64,000 bases of DNA from Globicephala melas (GCF_963455315.2 NC_083314.1:27138013-27202012), one strand, 5' to 3'; shown: positions 24,516 through 37,169, numbered from the stretch's first letter. Notes: generated from the sequence alone by a model not told the origin. Numbers and translations: made by a program.

Positions 24516-24868
24516 GTGAAATAAGTCAGACGGAGAAAGACAAATACTATATGATATCGCTTATATGTGGAATCTAAAAAAGACAACAAACTGGTGAATA
24601 TAACAAAAAAGAAGTGGACTCATAGATATAGAGAACAAACTAGTGGTTACCAATGTGCAGAGAGAAGGAGGAGGGGCAATATAGGGGTAGGGGATTAAGA
24701 GGTACAAAATATTATGTATAAAATAAGGTACTAGGTTATACTGAACAACATGGGGAATATAGCCAATATTTTATAGTAACTATAAATGGTGTATAACCTT
24801 TAAAAATTGTGACTCACTATACTGTATACCTGTAACATATAATATTGTACATCAACTGTACTTCAATT

Positions 24869-27475
24869 AAAAAAAGATATTACAAAAATACTACATACCA
24901 ATATCCTTTATGAACAGAGATTTAAAATCTTCTTTAAAAATTAGGAAATCAAATTCAGCAGTATATAAAAAGGTTAACACAGTATGACCAAGTGGGGTTT
25001 ATCCAAGAAATGCAAGGTTAGTTTAACATTAAAAAATCAACTAATGTAATTCACCATATTAACAGAACAAAGGAGAAAAACCAAATAAGTATCTCAGTAG
25101 ATGCAGAAAAAGCTTTTAACAAAATTCTCATAAATTTACGATAAAAATTCTTAGCAAACTAAGAATGGAAGGAAATTTTCTCAGTCTTATAAAGGACAGC
25201 AATTTAAAACCTATACCTAACATTTTACTTAATAGTGAAATACTGAATGTTTCCCCCCATCCTATATCTCTTTACCACTTCTATTCAGTGTTACAATGGA
25301 AGTCCTAACCAGTGTAATAAAGCAAAGAAATGAAATAAAAAGTATATGGATTTGAATAAAAAAATAAATTATCTTTATTTGTAGATGACATAATCATATA
25401 CATATGGAACTTACACAAAAGTTGTTAGAAATTGATAAACTAATTAGCAAAGTCATGTGATGCAAAGTCAATATAAAAATATCAGTTGTATCCCTATATG
25501 CTAGCAACAAATAATTAGAAAATCAAATTTCTGAAGAAGAACAATTTATAATCGTTTTGAAGACCATGAAACACTTAAGGATAAAATTAACAAATATATG
25601 TAAGATTTGTGCACTGAAATGTTTAAAAATTGTTGAGAAAAAAATTTATCTAAATCAGTGGTGAGATATGCCAGGTTTGTAAATTGGACATTTCAATATT
25701 TTTAAATGTTAATTCTCCACAGCTTGATCTAGAGATTCAACAGAATTCCAATCAAGAGGCCAGAAGTGTTATTTTTTTGGCAGGAATTGACAAGCTGACT
25801 CTAAAATTTCTATGGAAGAAATAACCTAGAATAGATGAGACAATTTTTAAAAAGAGGAACAATGTTGGAGGTCTTCAAGGTACCTGACTATGAAACTTAC
25901 CAGTAAACTATTGTGGTCAAAACAGTATGATGTTGGCATAAGTATAGAATAGAAATCAATGGAACAGAATAGAGAATCCAGAAATAGAAGCACATATATA
26001 TGGACACTTGATTTTGATGTTGAAAAGATAATAGTATTTTCAGCAAAAGATACTGGAATAACGAGATATCAACACTGGGGAAAAAAATGAGCCTCAATCC
26101 TTGCCTCGTGCCATACACAAAAATTTACCCCAAAATGGCTCATAGACCTAGTTGCAACTGGCAAAATTATAAAATATTTAGAAGAAAACTTAGGAGAAAA
26201 ATCTTTGCAAAGATTTGTTAGATATGCTACAAAAAAAGCATAAACAAAATATTGGTAAATTGGATTTCATCAAAATTAAGAAATTCTGCTCTTCAAAAAA
26301 ACATTACTGTATATAAAATAGATAAACAACAAGGATTTACTGTATAGCACAGGGAAGTATATCAGTATCTTGTAATAACCTATAGTGGAAAAGACTCTGA
26401 AAAATATAAATATTTATATATATTTGTATACATATATAATATATATAACTGAATCATTTTGCTGTATACCCAAAACTAACACAATATTGTAAATCAACTA
26501 TACTTCAATAACAAAACAAAACAAAAAACACCATTAAGAAAATAAAAGGCAGGCCCCCAACTGGGAGATAATAGTAGCATTTCATATATCTAACAAAGGA
26601 TTTATACCCAAAATATGTAATGAACTTTACAACTTAATAACAAGAAGACAAACATTCTAATAAAAAACAGGCAAATGATGTAAGAAGACATTTCACAAAA
26701 GAAAATAAATGCATAGCCAACAAATACATGAAAAGATGCTCAATATCATTAAATTTAAACTAAAACCTCAGTGAGGTAATACAACACACCCACTAGAATG
26801 GTGAAAATTAACATGACTGATAATATACTCAGTATTGGTGAGCATGTGGACAACTGGAATTCTCATTGCTAGTGGAAATGTAAAATGGTACAACCGCTTT
26901 GGAAAAGTTTGGAGTTTCTTATAAAGTTAAACATATGATGCACATGACCCAGCTATTACATTCCTAGATATTTACCAGAAAGAAATGAAAACATATGTCC
27001 ATCTGAAATTTTATACATAGCAGTTTTATTCATAACAGCCCAAAACTGGAAACAACTACAATGTCAATCAACAGATGAATAAATAAATCATGCTATAGCT
27101 ATACAACAGGTAATCACCTAGCAGTATTATAGGATAAACAACTGATATACCCAAAATAGGTGACTCAAAAACAATATGGTGAGCAAAAGAAGCTGAACAA
27201 AAAAGAGTACATATTGTGTGATTCCATTTACATGAAATTCTAGAAAGGGGCAAAACAAAGCAGTAATTACTGAAAGCAGATAAATAGTTACAACTGCAGA
27301 AGTGTAGTGGGGAGACTGGCCAAAGGTACAAGGGAAACTTGTACAGTGATGGAAATGATCTTTATTTTGACTGTGGTAGTGGTTACAGAGGTCTATAAAT
27401 TTGTATGTCTCTTGAAATTGCACACTTAAAATAGAGAATTGTATTTTATGTAAATAAAACCTGAATAAAGTTGAT
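24869..27475 (+). mobile_element. Old L1, 3' continuation (RT region to 3'UTR)
   Basis: Resumes the L1 broken at 23336: CCAATATCCTTTATGAACAG, GTGGGGTTTATCCAAGAAAT, ATCTCAGTAGATGCAGAAAA (reverse transcriptase), then post-RT, the C-terminal region and a 3'UTR ending AATAAAACCTGAATAAAG. Interrupted by a younger L1 tail at 26307. Confidence 0.8.
26307..26515 (+). mobile_element. Very short younger L1 3' end
   Basis: About 0.2 kb of L1 3'UTR (GGATTTACTGTATAGCACAG, GAATCATTTTGCTGTATACC, ACACAATATTGTAAATCAAC) ending in an ACAAAACAAAAC tail, flanked by similar AAAAAACA(C)AT sequences. A heavily 5'-truncated insertion in the older L1. Confidence 0.75.
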
Positions 27476-27520
27476 AAAAAAAAGAAGCTGTAAATTCAAA
27501 TATTAAAAATACGACAGACA

Positions 27521-27736
27521 GGGCTTCCCTGGTGGTGCAATGGTTGAGAGTCCGCCTGCCAATGCAGGGGACACGGGTTCGTGCCCCGGTCCGGGAAGAT
27601 CCCACATGCCGCGGAGCGGCTGGGCCCGTGAGCCATGGTCGCTGAGCCTGCGCGTCTGGAGCCTGTGCTCCGCGACGGGAGAGGCCACAGCAGTGAGAGG
27701 CCTGCGTACCACAAAAAAAAAAAAAAAAAAAAAAAA
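27521..27736 (+). mobile_element. CHR-1 SINE
   Basis: Full copy with a long pure A tail, just past the 3' end of the old L1. The TSD is poor (GACAG on both sides), perhaps because of the A-rich target. Confidence 0.93.
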
Positions 27737-27866
27737 TGACAGCTAATTAAAACTTTTAGAAAAATACCTACATGAGACTAAGGTAATACATCTGTGACCC
27801 AGAATTCTGCTGTCATTTACCAAGCACTGACTGACAAGTCTCTCTTGTCAACCATTGATGTAAGTT

Positions 27867-28084
27867 CAGTTGACTTTTGAACAACTCAGGGCTTAGGAGC
27901 ACCCACCTTCCTCACAGTCAAAAATCTGCATATAACTTTACAGTCGTCCTCCTTATCCATGGTCCCGCATTCCAGGATTCAATCGACCGCAGATCATGTA
28001 GTACTGCAGTATGTATTTAGTGAAAAACATCTGCATATAAGTGGACTTGCCTAGTTCAAACACGTGTTCCTTGAGGGTCAACTG
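27867..28084. mobile_element. Tigger-type MITE
   Basis: Inverted ends CAGTTGACTTTTGAACAAC and TTCCTTGAGGGTCAACTG, with internal CAGTCGTCCTCCTTATCC and GATTCAATCGACCGCAGAT and a right-hand flanking TA. A pogo/Tigger-derived non-autonomous element of about 218 bp. 27750-27866 is unassigned. Confidence 0.7.
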
Positions 28085-28225
28085 TATTATTAATATCTCC
28101 ATTGTACAGATTGCAAAACGGAAGTCTTATTACATCCTTTGTCCAATTTCACATAGCTGGTACATAGCAAAGCTGGGACTCAACCCAAAATTCCAAGTCT
28201 TCAATTCTTTGTCAATTCCATTCTA

Positions 28226-28304
28226 TTGGGTTGGCCAAAAAGTTCGTTCGGTTTTTCTGCAGCATCTTACAGAAAAACCCGAACGAACTTTTTGACCGAC
28301 CCAA
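28226..28304. mobile_element. Mariner MITE, near-perfect hairpin
   Basis: A 79-bp element TTGGGTTGGCCAAAAAGTTC...TTTTGACCGACCCAA between TA dinucleotides (28224-28225 and 28305-28306). Its arms of about 35 bases pair with few mismatches around a short loop (GCAGCATCTTA). It matches the short mariner elements common in cetartiodactyl genomes. Confidence 0.9.
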
Positions 28305-28306
28305 TA

Positions 28307-29035
28307 TTATATATTTATTTGCAGGCTTTTCTAGAAGACATACTAATAATCCTAAGCCTCTCCTTCCTTAATGCTCTGAAGAAATTAATGAGCAAGTGAC
28401 CTCAAACTACATTTATTTTCTTCTTTTGTTGGACAGGAATAGTCTTAAAATTGTACCGAATTTGTAATGGTTCCTTGCATTTAAGCCTCTCCTCAATACG
28501 AGTTTCTGTCTAGGGATTTCTTAGTGATTTCTCTCATTTTTTACTCCAAGGATTAGTCTTGTACCCTTTATATCACATACTATTAACAAGTGTAACATGG
28601 AAGCCAAGGTTCTAACCTCCATGATCTAACTAAAGGATAAAGAAGCATCAAATGTTATACAGTTAATTAATACTTTATCTTTAGAAAAAAACACTCCTTC
28701 TGCATACTATTCATTGGAAGGTGGGTCACTGGAAAAGGATTTACTTATCAAATGGCAAAATAATGCAAAATGATGTTCATTAATAAGACAAATATAACAA
28801 CTTACCTGTAAATTGTTACGCTCATAAATATGCATACACATATGTGCTGCAGATTTACTGCACTGAAAACAAACTTGGAACGCAATAAAATTTATATTGA
28901 AGTTCTGAATATATTTCTAAGGAAGAAGTATTACTCAACCTAGAAAAAGTGAAAAATTCTCTTGCTACAAAATATAAATGCAATAACAGAAGTTCCAGTT
29001 TTTGGTCCAAGTAGGTTTTCACATGAGATACCTCT
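28307..29035. other. Unrecognised intergenic sequence
   Basis: AT-rich, no named element or gene seen. Confidence 0.45.
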
Positions 29036-29636
29036 TTGGCAGCAAAATCTAGCATACACATATTTTACGACCCAGCATTTCCATTCCTAGATATCTACCC
29101 AAATGAAATGCATACATTTGTGTACCAAATGACATACAAGAATGTTCACAGAAGCACTATTGATAACAGCCCCAAACTGAAAACAATCCAAGTGTCCATC
29201 AACAATGGAATGGATTTTATTTTTCAATGTGACATACTCATACAATGAAGTACTACACAGCAATGACAATGTACAAAATATTGCTATGGGCAACAACTTA
29301 TGAATCCCACAAGCACATTATTGAGGGAAATAAGGCAGATTTTTAAAAAATACATACAGTCTGTTCCACTTATATAGACTTAAAAACCAGGCAAAACTAA
29401 TTTATGATATTAGTAGTTATAGTGGTTACATTTGCGGGGAGAGGTAGGGTGATGACTTGGAGGGGTAGGAAGGGGCTCCAGGAGCACTGGTAGTGTTCTA
29501 TATCTTCACCTATTTGGCACTTACCTGGGTGAACCTGCGTTGTCATAATTTATTGAGCAATCCACTCATGACATGTGCAGTTTTCTGTATGTACACTGTA
29601 CTACATTAAAAAGTTCATTTAAAAAAAAAAGGCTTT
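29036..29636 (+). mobile_element. Old 5'-truncated L1 (3' end)
   Basis: ORF2 end (CGACCCAGCATTTCCATTCC, AAGTGTCCATCAACAATGG, CACATTATTGAGGGAAATAA) and 3'UTR with an A-rich end near 29620. Confidence 0.75.
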
Positions 29637-29940
29637 AAAGAGACATTTTCAGACACATAAAAACTTAGAGTACATTACTAGCAGGTACATCCTCACTAAG
29701 GAGAATGTTAAAGCAGTGTCACTCCAAGTGAGGTCTATAGATTAATGCCAGTCTGTGAGCTTTGGCTACTAGTCCAGATGAAAGAAAGTCCAGAAACTAG
29801 GAGTAAGCATTCAGAAAATGTACAGCAATTTGACAGAGTACTTTCCTGACTATTGAATCTAATAATGAAAATGTGGGGCTTGTATTTCATCTCTGTTTTC
29901 TTCATTTAATTGTCACACTTAATTAATTAATTTTAAAAAA

Positions 29941-30242
29941 TTTTATTTATTTATTTTTGGCCGCATTGGGTCTTCATTGCTGAGCGCAGGCTCCCTCTAG
30001 CTGCGACAAGCGGGGCCACTCCCCATCGCGATGCGCGGGCCCCTCACCGAGGTGGCCTCTCCCATTGTGGGGCATGGGCTCTAGGCACGTGGGCTTCAGT
30101 AGTCGTGGAACGCAGGCCCAGCAGTCGCGGCGCACGGGCTCAGCCGCTCCGCGGCATGTGGGATCTTCCCGGACCAAGGCTCGAACTACTCTCTTCTGCA
30201 TTGGCAGGTGGACTCCTAACCACTGTGCCACCTGGGAAGCCC
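29941..30242 (-). mobile_element. CHR-2-type SINE (inner), inserted in the tail of another
   Basis: Antisense copy from TTTGGCCGCATTGGGTCTTC to CCACCTGGGAAGCCC. It lies within the A-tail (T-rich on this strand) of the SINE at 30243-30608, so the tail sequence ATTTATxTATTTTT occurs on both sides. Confidence 0.88.
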
Positions 30243-30608
30243 TATTTATGTATTTTTTAATAAATTTATTTATTTGTTTATTTTTTGGCTGCGTTGGGTC
30301 TTTGTTGCTGAGTGCGGGCTTGCTCTAGTTACCATGAGCTGGGGCTACTCTTCGTTGCAGTGCTCAGGCTTCTCATAACAGTGGCTTGTCTTTGTTGTGG
30401 AGCATGGGCTCTAGGTGCACAGGCTTCAGTAGTTGTGGCACGTGGGCTCAGTAGTTGTGGCTCATGGGCTCTAGAGAACAGGCTCAGTAGTTGTGGCACA
30501 CAGGCTTAGTTGCTCCGCGGCATGTGCGATCTTCCCAGACCAGGGCTCGAACCCTTTTCTCCTGCCTTGGCAGGTGGATTCTTAACCACTGTGCAACTAG
30601 GGAAGTCC
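30243..30608 (-). mobile_element. CHR-2-type SINE (outer)
   Basis: Antisense copy from TTTTTGGCTGCGTTGGGTC to GCAACTAGGGAAGTCC. Its TSD encloses the whole pair: TGTCACACTTAATT (29911-29924) and TGTCATGCTTAATT (30609-30622). Confidence 0.9.
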
Positions 30609-31752
30609 TGTCATGCTTAATTTAATTCATATTATTGTACTTAAAAAAATTAGTCTGTGATGATTAAAAGAAAACAAAAAAAGTCCTATACCACAAATAG
30701 TTTAAGAAACACCGTGCTAAAGAATATGCTTTTCAGAGAAGGATGATTCAAGATGCACAAAGGAATGGAGAGAAAAGAAAATGGTAAATATTTGGTTAAA
30801 TAAAATAATCACTGATTGTGTAAACATTAATAATAATGTCTCAGGGATATTTTTCAAAAGATATGTAAGATGCACAACTGCAAAAATATATAAAATATAT
30901 TAATTTGGTAGGTGTGGAGGGAATTGAGTTCAAGCATTTTTTGTTGTTGTTCCTGCTATCACTCCAGGAGGAGGATAAAGGTATTGAGGAAACTCAGACA
31001 TTGATATGTTAACTTTGCATATTGTAAGTTCTAAAGTAATTAGTAAAATAATAGACAAAGAAAGTAATTGCCAAATCAATAGAAGACCAAAAAAGAAAAA
31101 AAAAGATAAAATATAATCATTCAAAAAGAAAGTAAGAAAGGTGTTGGGCAAAGCAGCATTCACACATATACCACTAGCATGACAGGACATAAATTTAAAG
31201 TCAGGTTTTTTAGGGAAACTTGAAGGCATGGAGCAGATGAAAATACCCCCCAAGGCCCCATTTCTCATTATCCCATAGAGAGGCAAGCTTGAGAAGCCGA
31301 GCTCCAGAGGGCCCTGTGCTATGCAATTCTATATGTTTATGAGGGACTTGGAAGGAGGCAGGGGATACCAGTTCAACTCTGCAACTGTGAGAACTTCCTG
31401 GTCAAGAACATGGCCTTATTAAATGGGGGCCTCTGGATCTCATCTGCATTATGTCCTTCCACTGAGCTAGGATCTGCTGAGGGAGCTTCTTATTAAGCTA
31501 CAGACAGTAGGCGGAACAAACAGAAACCATCAAATAGGATAATAGATCTTAAAAAAACCCAGTTTTGTGAACTGTTATATGAAATGTAATGAACTAACTG
31601 CTATGTTGTCTGGTTAAAAGACAAAATTGTCAGATTTCGTTTTCAAAAATCCATACAAAGTGTAAGAATACAGAAAGGTTTAAGGAAAGATTCAAAGTAA
31701 AAGGATGAAAAAAATCATGTAACTACTAACCAAAGGAAAACTGGTATAGCTT

Positions 31753-31910
31753 TATACACACACACACATATACATGTGTATATATCTTGTATATACACAC
31801 GAACATGTGTATACTATGTAAATACATATACACATATATATGTTTATATGTATTTACATAGTATATACATATATGCATTATTATATACATATAGGTATAT
31901 GTGTGTATAG
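31753..31910. repeat. TA/CA/TG microsatellite containing a 66-bp palindrome
   Basis: Mixed (CA)n, (TA)n and (TG)n. Bases 31805-31870 form an inverted repeat without a spacer: 33 pairs with mismatches only at 31809/31866 and 31831/31844. A 20-bp perfect arm ATACTATGTAAATACATATA sits at 31811-31830 with its complement at 31845-31864. Confidence 0.9.
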
Positions 31911-33290
31911 AGAAAGAGTGATTGCTTTAATATGACATAAAATAGACATTATGGTCAAAATCATCATTAGAGATAAAGAGGGTCTCCTCATAATGATAAA
32001 AGGTTCAATTCATAGGGAAGCTATAAGAATTCTAAATTTGTATGTTTCCAATAGCATAGACTGAAAATATATAAATCAGAAATTGACAAAACTTCAAGAA
32101 AAATAGATAAATCCACATCATAATGGGAAATTTTAATATACCTTTCTCAGTAATTCATAGACTATGGAGACCAAATAAATCAGTAAAAATATAAAAGATT
32201 TTAACATCATGATTTTTAAAGGAATATGTATATGGACATATAAAGATATGTATATGATATAACACCCAACAACTGCAGAATACATACTTTTTTCAAGTGC
32301 ATATGTGGAACATTTACAAAAACTGATCAAAAGCTAGGATGAAAAACAAGTCTGAATAATTTTTAAAGGATTGAAATCATACAAGGTATGTTCACGTATT
32401 TTTTGGAGTTAAATACAATTCTAAGAAAAAAATCAGAACACAAATAAAAATTATTTTGAACTAAAATATAATGAAAAGATCACATCTCAGACATATGAGA
32501 CACCACTAAAGAAGTCTTTAGAGAAAAGTGTGTAACTTTATACACATAACTGGAAAATAAGAAAGGCTGAAAATTAATGAGTTCATCATCTATCTCAAAA
32601 GTTAGAAAAAGAACAGCAAAATAAAACCCCAAAACATTAGAAAATAGAAAATTAGAAAGAGGGCAGCAACTAATGAATTTTAAATGTTGGTAAAATTGGC
32701 AAACTTCTGGTGAGAATCAACCAAGAGAGCGAGAGACAGAGAGAGAGAAAAAAAATAAATAAACCATATCAGGAATGAAAAAGATGATATTACAGATTCT
32801 TCAGACATTAAAAAGAAATAAGAAGATATTGTTTTTAAAAACCTTATGTCATTAAATTTGAAAGTTTAGATGAAAACGATAAACTCCTTAAAAAATCATG
32901 ATATATTCACATAATGAAATATTATACAGCAGGAAAAATAAAGCTGCTCACAACAATATGTATGAATTTTAAATATATAATACTGAGAACAAGGAGAAAG
33001 TCAAATGAAAACAACCTTATTTATGGACTGACAAATTGGAGGGAACACTATAATGAAAACCATGGAAGTGATTTTTCTAAAAGTGGTTACTATTGAGGGA
33101 GGGGGCTATGGGTGGGGAAGAGCACACTGTATTCAAGGTTGCTGCTTATGTTCTCTTTTTTGGATCTGGATGGTAGTTACATAGGTGTTTGCTTTAAAAT
33201 CATTGGGCAATCTATACATATGTTTTAAGTACTTTCTGCAAAAATATTATGTTTCACAATTCAAGAAATGAAGATAAATAATCAACACAT

Positions 33291-33990
33291 GACTAAAAGG
33301 AAGTCCTATGAGCACTCTTCATTTTGCACGTATTAGTTCAATCTTCCTCTCTCTTTCACTGTTTCTCATGCAAATATAGTATGTTGTACACTCTAACTAA
33401 AATACATTCTTTTCTGAGCGAAGCATTGAGCTGATTTTGTCTCCTCTTGGAATTAGAATTTTGATTGCTACAATAAGGTAGCATGTATCCTATACATATA
33501 TTTATCTCAGCAGTCCTTTTAGTTAAGAATTTTTTAGGATAATAAGAGAACCGAATGTTAACTTAAGCAGATATAAATAGTCCTATAAAAATGAACATTA
33601 GAATTTTGAGGTTAAATTCCAATTTCTCTTCACTAAGGAGCTGGTGAAAACTCTTAGCCAATAGGGCTAAAATGAGTTTTTTAGTCCAGTACACATAACT
33701 CTTTTCTCTTTGCCAAGGCTCTGCTGATGCTCTGCTTTGTCTCACACTCTTATTGGACCACACTGCTCTGTTACTTTCTTATGTTTGGGTCTTTATCACT
33801 CTTTGTGGGAAATGTTTGCTACTTCTATAACTGATTAAAGTTCACTTATTTTAAAATTCTTTTTGGCATGAAAAGATAGCTTCTAACTGAGGGTTTAAGT
33901 AAAGAAGATGCTCTTCCACTGCATGTAAATGTGGTCACCTTGACAACCTGGCTCATTGTTATCCATCCCCTCTGGGCCTCCTATTTAACC
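33291..33990. other. Unrecognised intergenic sequence
   Basis: No gene or named repeat is visible. Confidence 0.45.
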
Positions 33991-33994
33991 TCTT

Positions 33995-34280
33995 TTTTTT
34001 TTTTTAATTTCTTAGTTTTTTCTCTTTTATTTTTTTAAATTTTATAAACTTGACTTATTGTGTAAATTTAAGGTGTACAACGTGTTACTTTGGTACATTT
34101 ATATGCTGTAATATGATAGCCTTTGTAGTGATATTTATCACATCGCATAGATAGTACAATATTGTTGTCTATATTCATTATACTGTGCATTAGATCTCTA
34201 GGGCTTATTTGCAAGTTTGTACCCTTAAATAACATCTATCTTATCCCCCCATCCCCTATCCCCTAGTAATAAACATTTTA
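33995..34280 (-). mobile_element. Old antisense L1 3'UTR fragment
   Basis: TTAAGGTGTACAACGTG, TTCATTATACTGTGCATTAG, CAAGTTTGTACCCTTAAATA and ATCCCCTATCCCCTAG match the complement of a worn L1M 3' end. Confidence 0.6.
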
Positions 34281-34292
34281 CTCTATTTTATT

Positions 34293-34644
34293 AAATTTTA
34301 ATTTATTTTTTTATTTTATTTTTGGCTGTGTTGGGTCTTCGTTGCTGTGCGCGGGCTCTCTCCAGTTGTGGCGAGCGGGGGCCACTCCATTGCAGTGCAT
34401 GGGCTTCTCATTGTGGTGGCTTCTCTTGTTGCGGAACACGGGCTCTAGGCACGTGGGCTTCAGTAGTTGCAGTGGGCGGGCTCAGTAGTTGTGGCTCGCG
34501 GGCTCTAGAGTGCAGGCTCAGTAGTTGTGCCACACAGGCTTACCGCTCCACGGCATGTGGGATCTTCCCGGACCAGGGCTCGAACCCTTGTCCCCTGCAC
34601 TGGCAGGCGGACTCCCAACCACTGCACCACCAGGGAAGTCCACT
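34293..34644 (-). mobile_element. CHR-2-type SINE
   Basis: Antisense copy from TTTGGCTGTGTTGGGTCTTC to CACCACCAGGGAAGTCC. TSD CTCTATTTTATT / CTCTGTTTTATT (34281-34292, 34645-34656) with one mismatch. Confidence 0.92.
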
Positions 34645-34656
34645 CTCTGTTTTATT

Positions 34657-37115
34657 TTACTAGTTTGACTTTATTGTTTCCACTATGCTGCAGGCTCTAC
34701 TATAACATAATTTGACAACTTGAGACTTGTTTTTGTCTGTGTTAGTTGGATACTAAGCATCAGTTGAATTGGAGAAAGGCATCAGGTTAATCAAAAGAAT
34801 ATTGAAAGAAAAACATCTAAGCTGATCTAAAAAGTATGCTGTATTGTCAAGATATGTCCTCAGTTGAACTGAAGTGTGAATGGAAGTCTCTATAGAAGGC
34901 CGGACCTCTATTTTGTGGTAAAGAGTGGTTTTTCCCCCGCAAAGTCAGCATATTAATCATGTAATTGGTAAATGGATATAAAAAATACTCTGGGGTCAGG
35001 ATTAAAGCTGATGAGCATAGAAGCAAAGAAAAAGAAAGTGAGGAAAAAGGTCAGGTCCCAGTCTGAAACCTAATGTTTTGGGAAAGAGCTGGGTTTGCTG
35101 GGATGGTAACCCTCTAAGCAGTCCCTGGGCAGTGAGGAGGGTACTCTGAAGTCATGTCTGGGGAATTTTCAAAGTAATTCTGGCATTTGCAATGGAATAA
35201 GTTACTTAATGAGAAGCACACTTACCTCCTGTTCTGTTTCCCACAGCTTGGGATATTCAATTAAGAATAATTGGCAATAGGATAATTATTATTTAATTTA
35301 TAATGACTTTCTTACAGTGATTTGGGTTGATAAAAAGCTTGTATATTTTAAACAATTACCTCTTCCTCTTTCTGAGGTTATATTATCATTTGAAAATACA
35401 TTGGTTGAATTGTGGGAAGTACTCAAATGTAACCAGATTCAAATGCTGAATAGATGGGTTGACAAATGAGGACACTGTTACCAGTTTAATCCCCATATGG
35501 GCCAATTAGTTTCACATAGAGAAGAACTCTGTTCCAAAGCCACAGATTGCACCATTAACCCCAGTCAGCCGTCTCCAAATTGTGTGTCATTGATCATAAG
35601 AGGCCCAGGTATGAGTGTTGATAGCTCAGAGCAAACCCATCATCACCTCTGAGAGCAGAGCCATTCTGTTATCTCATACATTCTTCACCTCATAGATGGC
35701 AAGGAATATTACCGTAAGATGGAGAAGTTGAAGGCCTCTCTGTTTCCCCATTTCCTGCACCCCATAATCTTATAAAAGGTGAAAAATTACAACTGTATAG
35801 CTTCCATTTTTGTAGGAAATCTTCATGCTTTAGAGGAAACTGGTAATAGCATTATAGATAAGCAATACAACTGGCAAGCAGCAAACAAATTTGTGGATTC
35901 ACTTCATCAATAATTAACTACACCATTCATGGTACCTTAGAAATCCTAACATTGACCCAAACAGATGAGAAAAGCTAAATACATGCTTTCCAGCTCCTGA
36001 AACCTTATTACTTCTGGTTAGTTTGTAGAGTAACAAAAATGAATACCAGAAGTAGAATTATATTAAATGTGAAATCTGTAAAATATGACTCTTGAAACAC
36101 TCAGTCTAAAGTGTAAATGTTTGTGAATCTTGCTCTTTCTCAAAACAAATGAAATCTTACCTAATTTAATTTCTTGCTATGGAAAAAGTTTCAGAGCTGT
36201 CCTTAACTTGGGACTAAGCCTGAAAAATTATCTCAAAGGGTAATTTGGGATAAAATGGGGTCAAATTAAAGTAATTTTAAAATAGGCTTTAATAAAAATA
36301 GTGTCATCCTTACATCACTTCTGCAAACCTATAATAGATGTTTTGATATGTGGATCCATTTAGCGTACTTATCTTTTGGTAATAAAATGTAATTAAGGTA
36401 ATGGTAAGACTGATTTTAGCAAAAAGCTGTTGCAGTTCTTCTTTGTAACAGAGTCAACATTCTTGGTTCTTTATAAATCTTCTGAATTAAGCCAAAAATC
36501 TGGAGAATAAGGAACAATGATTTAAATCTAATGACTGGGAGCCTGGGTAGATTCCCTTTGTGATTCACTCCTTCTCTTCAGTAGGAACTGCTTTGTATAC
36601 AGGACTAGAGTTCATGGACATTTTCTAGATGTTGGAACCATTTTTTTTATCTTAGATTCCACATCATGTTTATTTTTCACATTCCTTGTCATTCTTGCTG
36701 TTTCTCACCCAAACACTAAAAAGTGTTTCTTTACCACTTCCAAGTTTTCAGAGAGTAAAATAATTCCTCTCTCTCCTTGTGAATTTGGATCCCAACTGAA
36801 AAATACATACAAAAGATAGGCATTGGAAAAGAAATAGCAGCTTTACATTAGTACAAGTTGGAAATGTGCATTTAGGCCTTCAGACAAGTGAGCTTGCTAA
36901 AACTTCACGCAAGTACCAGAAAACCCCAAGCCACACCTTCAGAGTAGGCCTCTTTTGGCATGGGGGGAGCAGACATGTCCCCCATACAGAGGGACCTGAG
37001 AATGGGTTAAGTGCCTGCAGGAAGTTTTGGGGGAATTCCTGCGGGGGAGTGAAGGAAGCAGGACTGGGCAGAGGGTGAAGTGCAGCACAATCACAACGAA
37101 GACCTCAGTTAATCC

Positions 37116-37169
<54 letters not shown>

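Larger units (their letters stand above)
23337..24868 (+). mobile_element. Younger L1 fragment nested in the older L1
   Basis: L1 ORF2 3' portion and 3'UTR ending TGTACTTCAATTAAAAAAAG. It sits between the older L1 halves, which read ...GATAACCAAAACAA and AAAGATATTACAAAAATACTAC. Itself carries a CHR-1 (23430) and a CHR-2-type SINE (23894). Text jumps at 24512 from GGGGTTAATAT to GCTAAGTGAAATAAGTC, an internal deletion. Confidence 0.8.
29714..30714. mobile_element. hAT-type MITE carrying two nested CHR SINEs
   Basis: Ends CAGTGTCACTCCAAGTG and, on the other strand, CGGTGTTTCTTAAACT resemble hAT inverted repeats. The flanks TGTTAAAG (29706-29713) and TGCTAAAG (30715-30722) are an 8-bp TSD with one mismatch. 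Without the SINEs (29925-30608) the element is about 0.3 kb. Confidence 0.6.
29637..33290 (+). mobile_element. Old L1 remnant split by a hAT MITE
   Basis: L1 text begins GGCTTTAAAGAGACATTTTC, is interrupted at 29714, and resumes at 30715 (TTCAGAGAAGGATG, AAAATGGTAAATATTTGG). ORF2 start lies at about 31930-32400. The reverse-transcriptase region is largely missing (jump near 32898 to TGATATATTCACATAATG) and a 3'UTR follows to about 33290. An AT/CA-rich microsatellite with a palindrome interrupts it at 31753-31910. Confidence 0.65.

Noticed and set aside
29941..30608. Direct repeats suggestive of a CRISPR-like or tandem array
   Set aside because: They are two CHR-2-type SINEs in the same orientation, one in the tail of the other.
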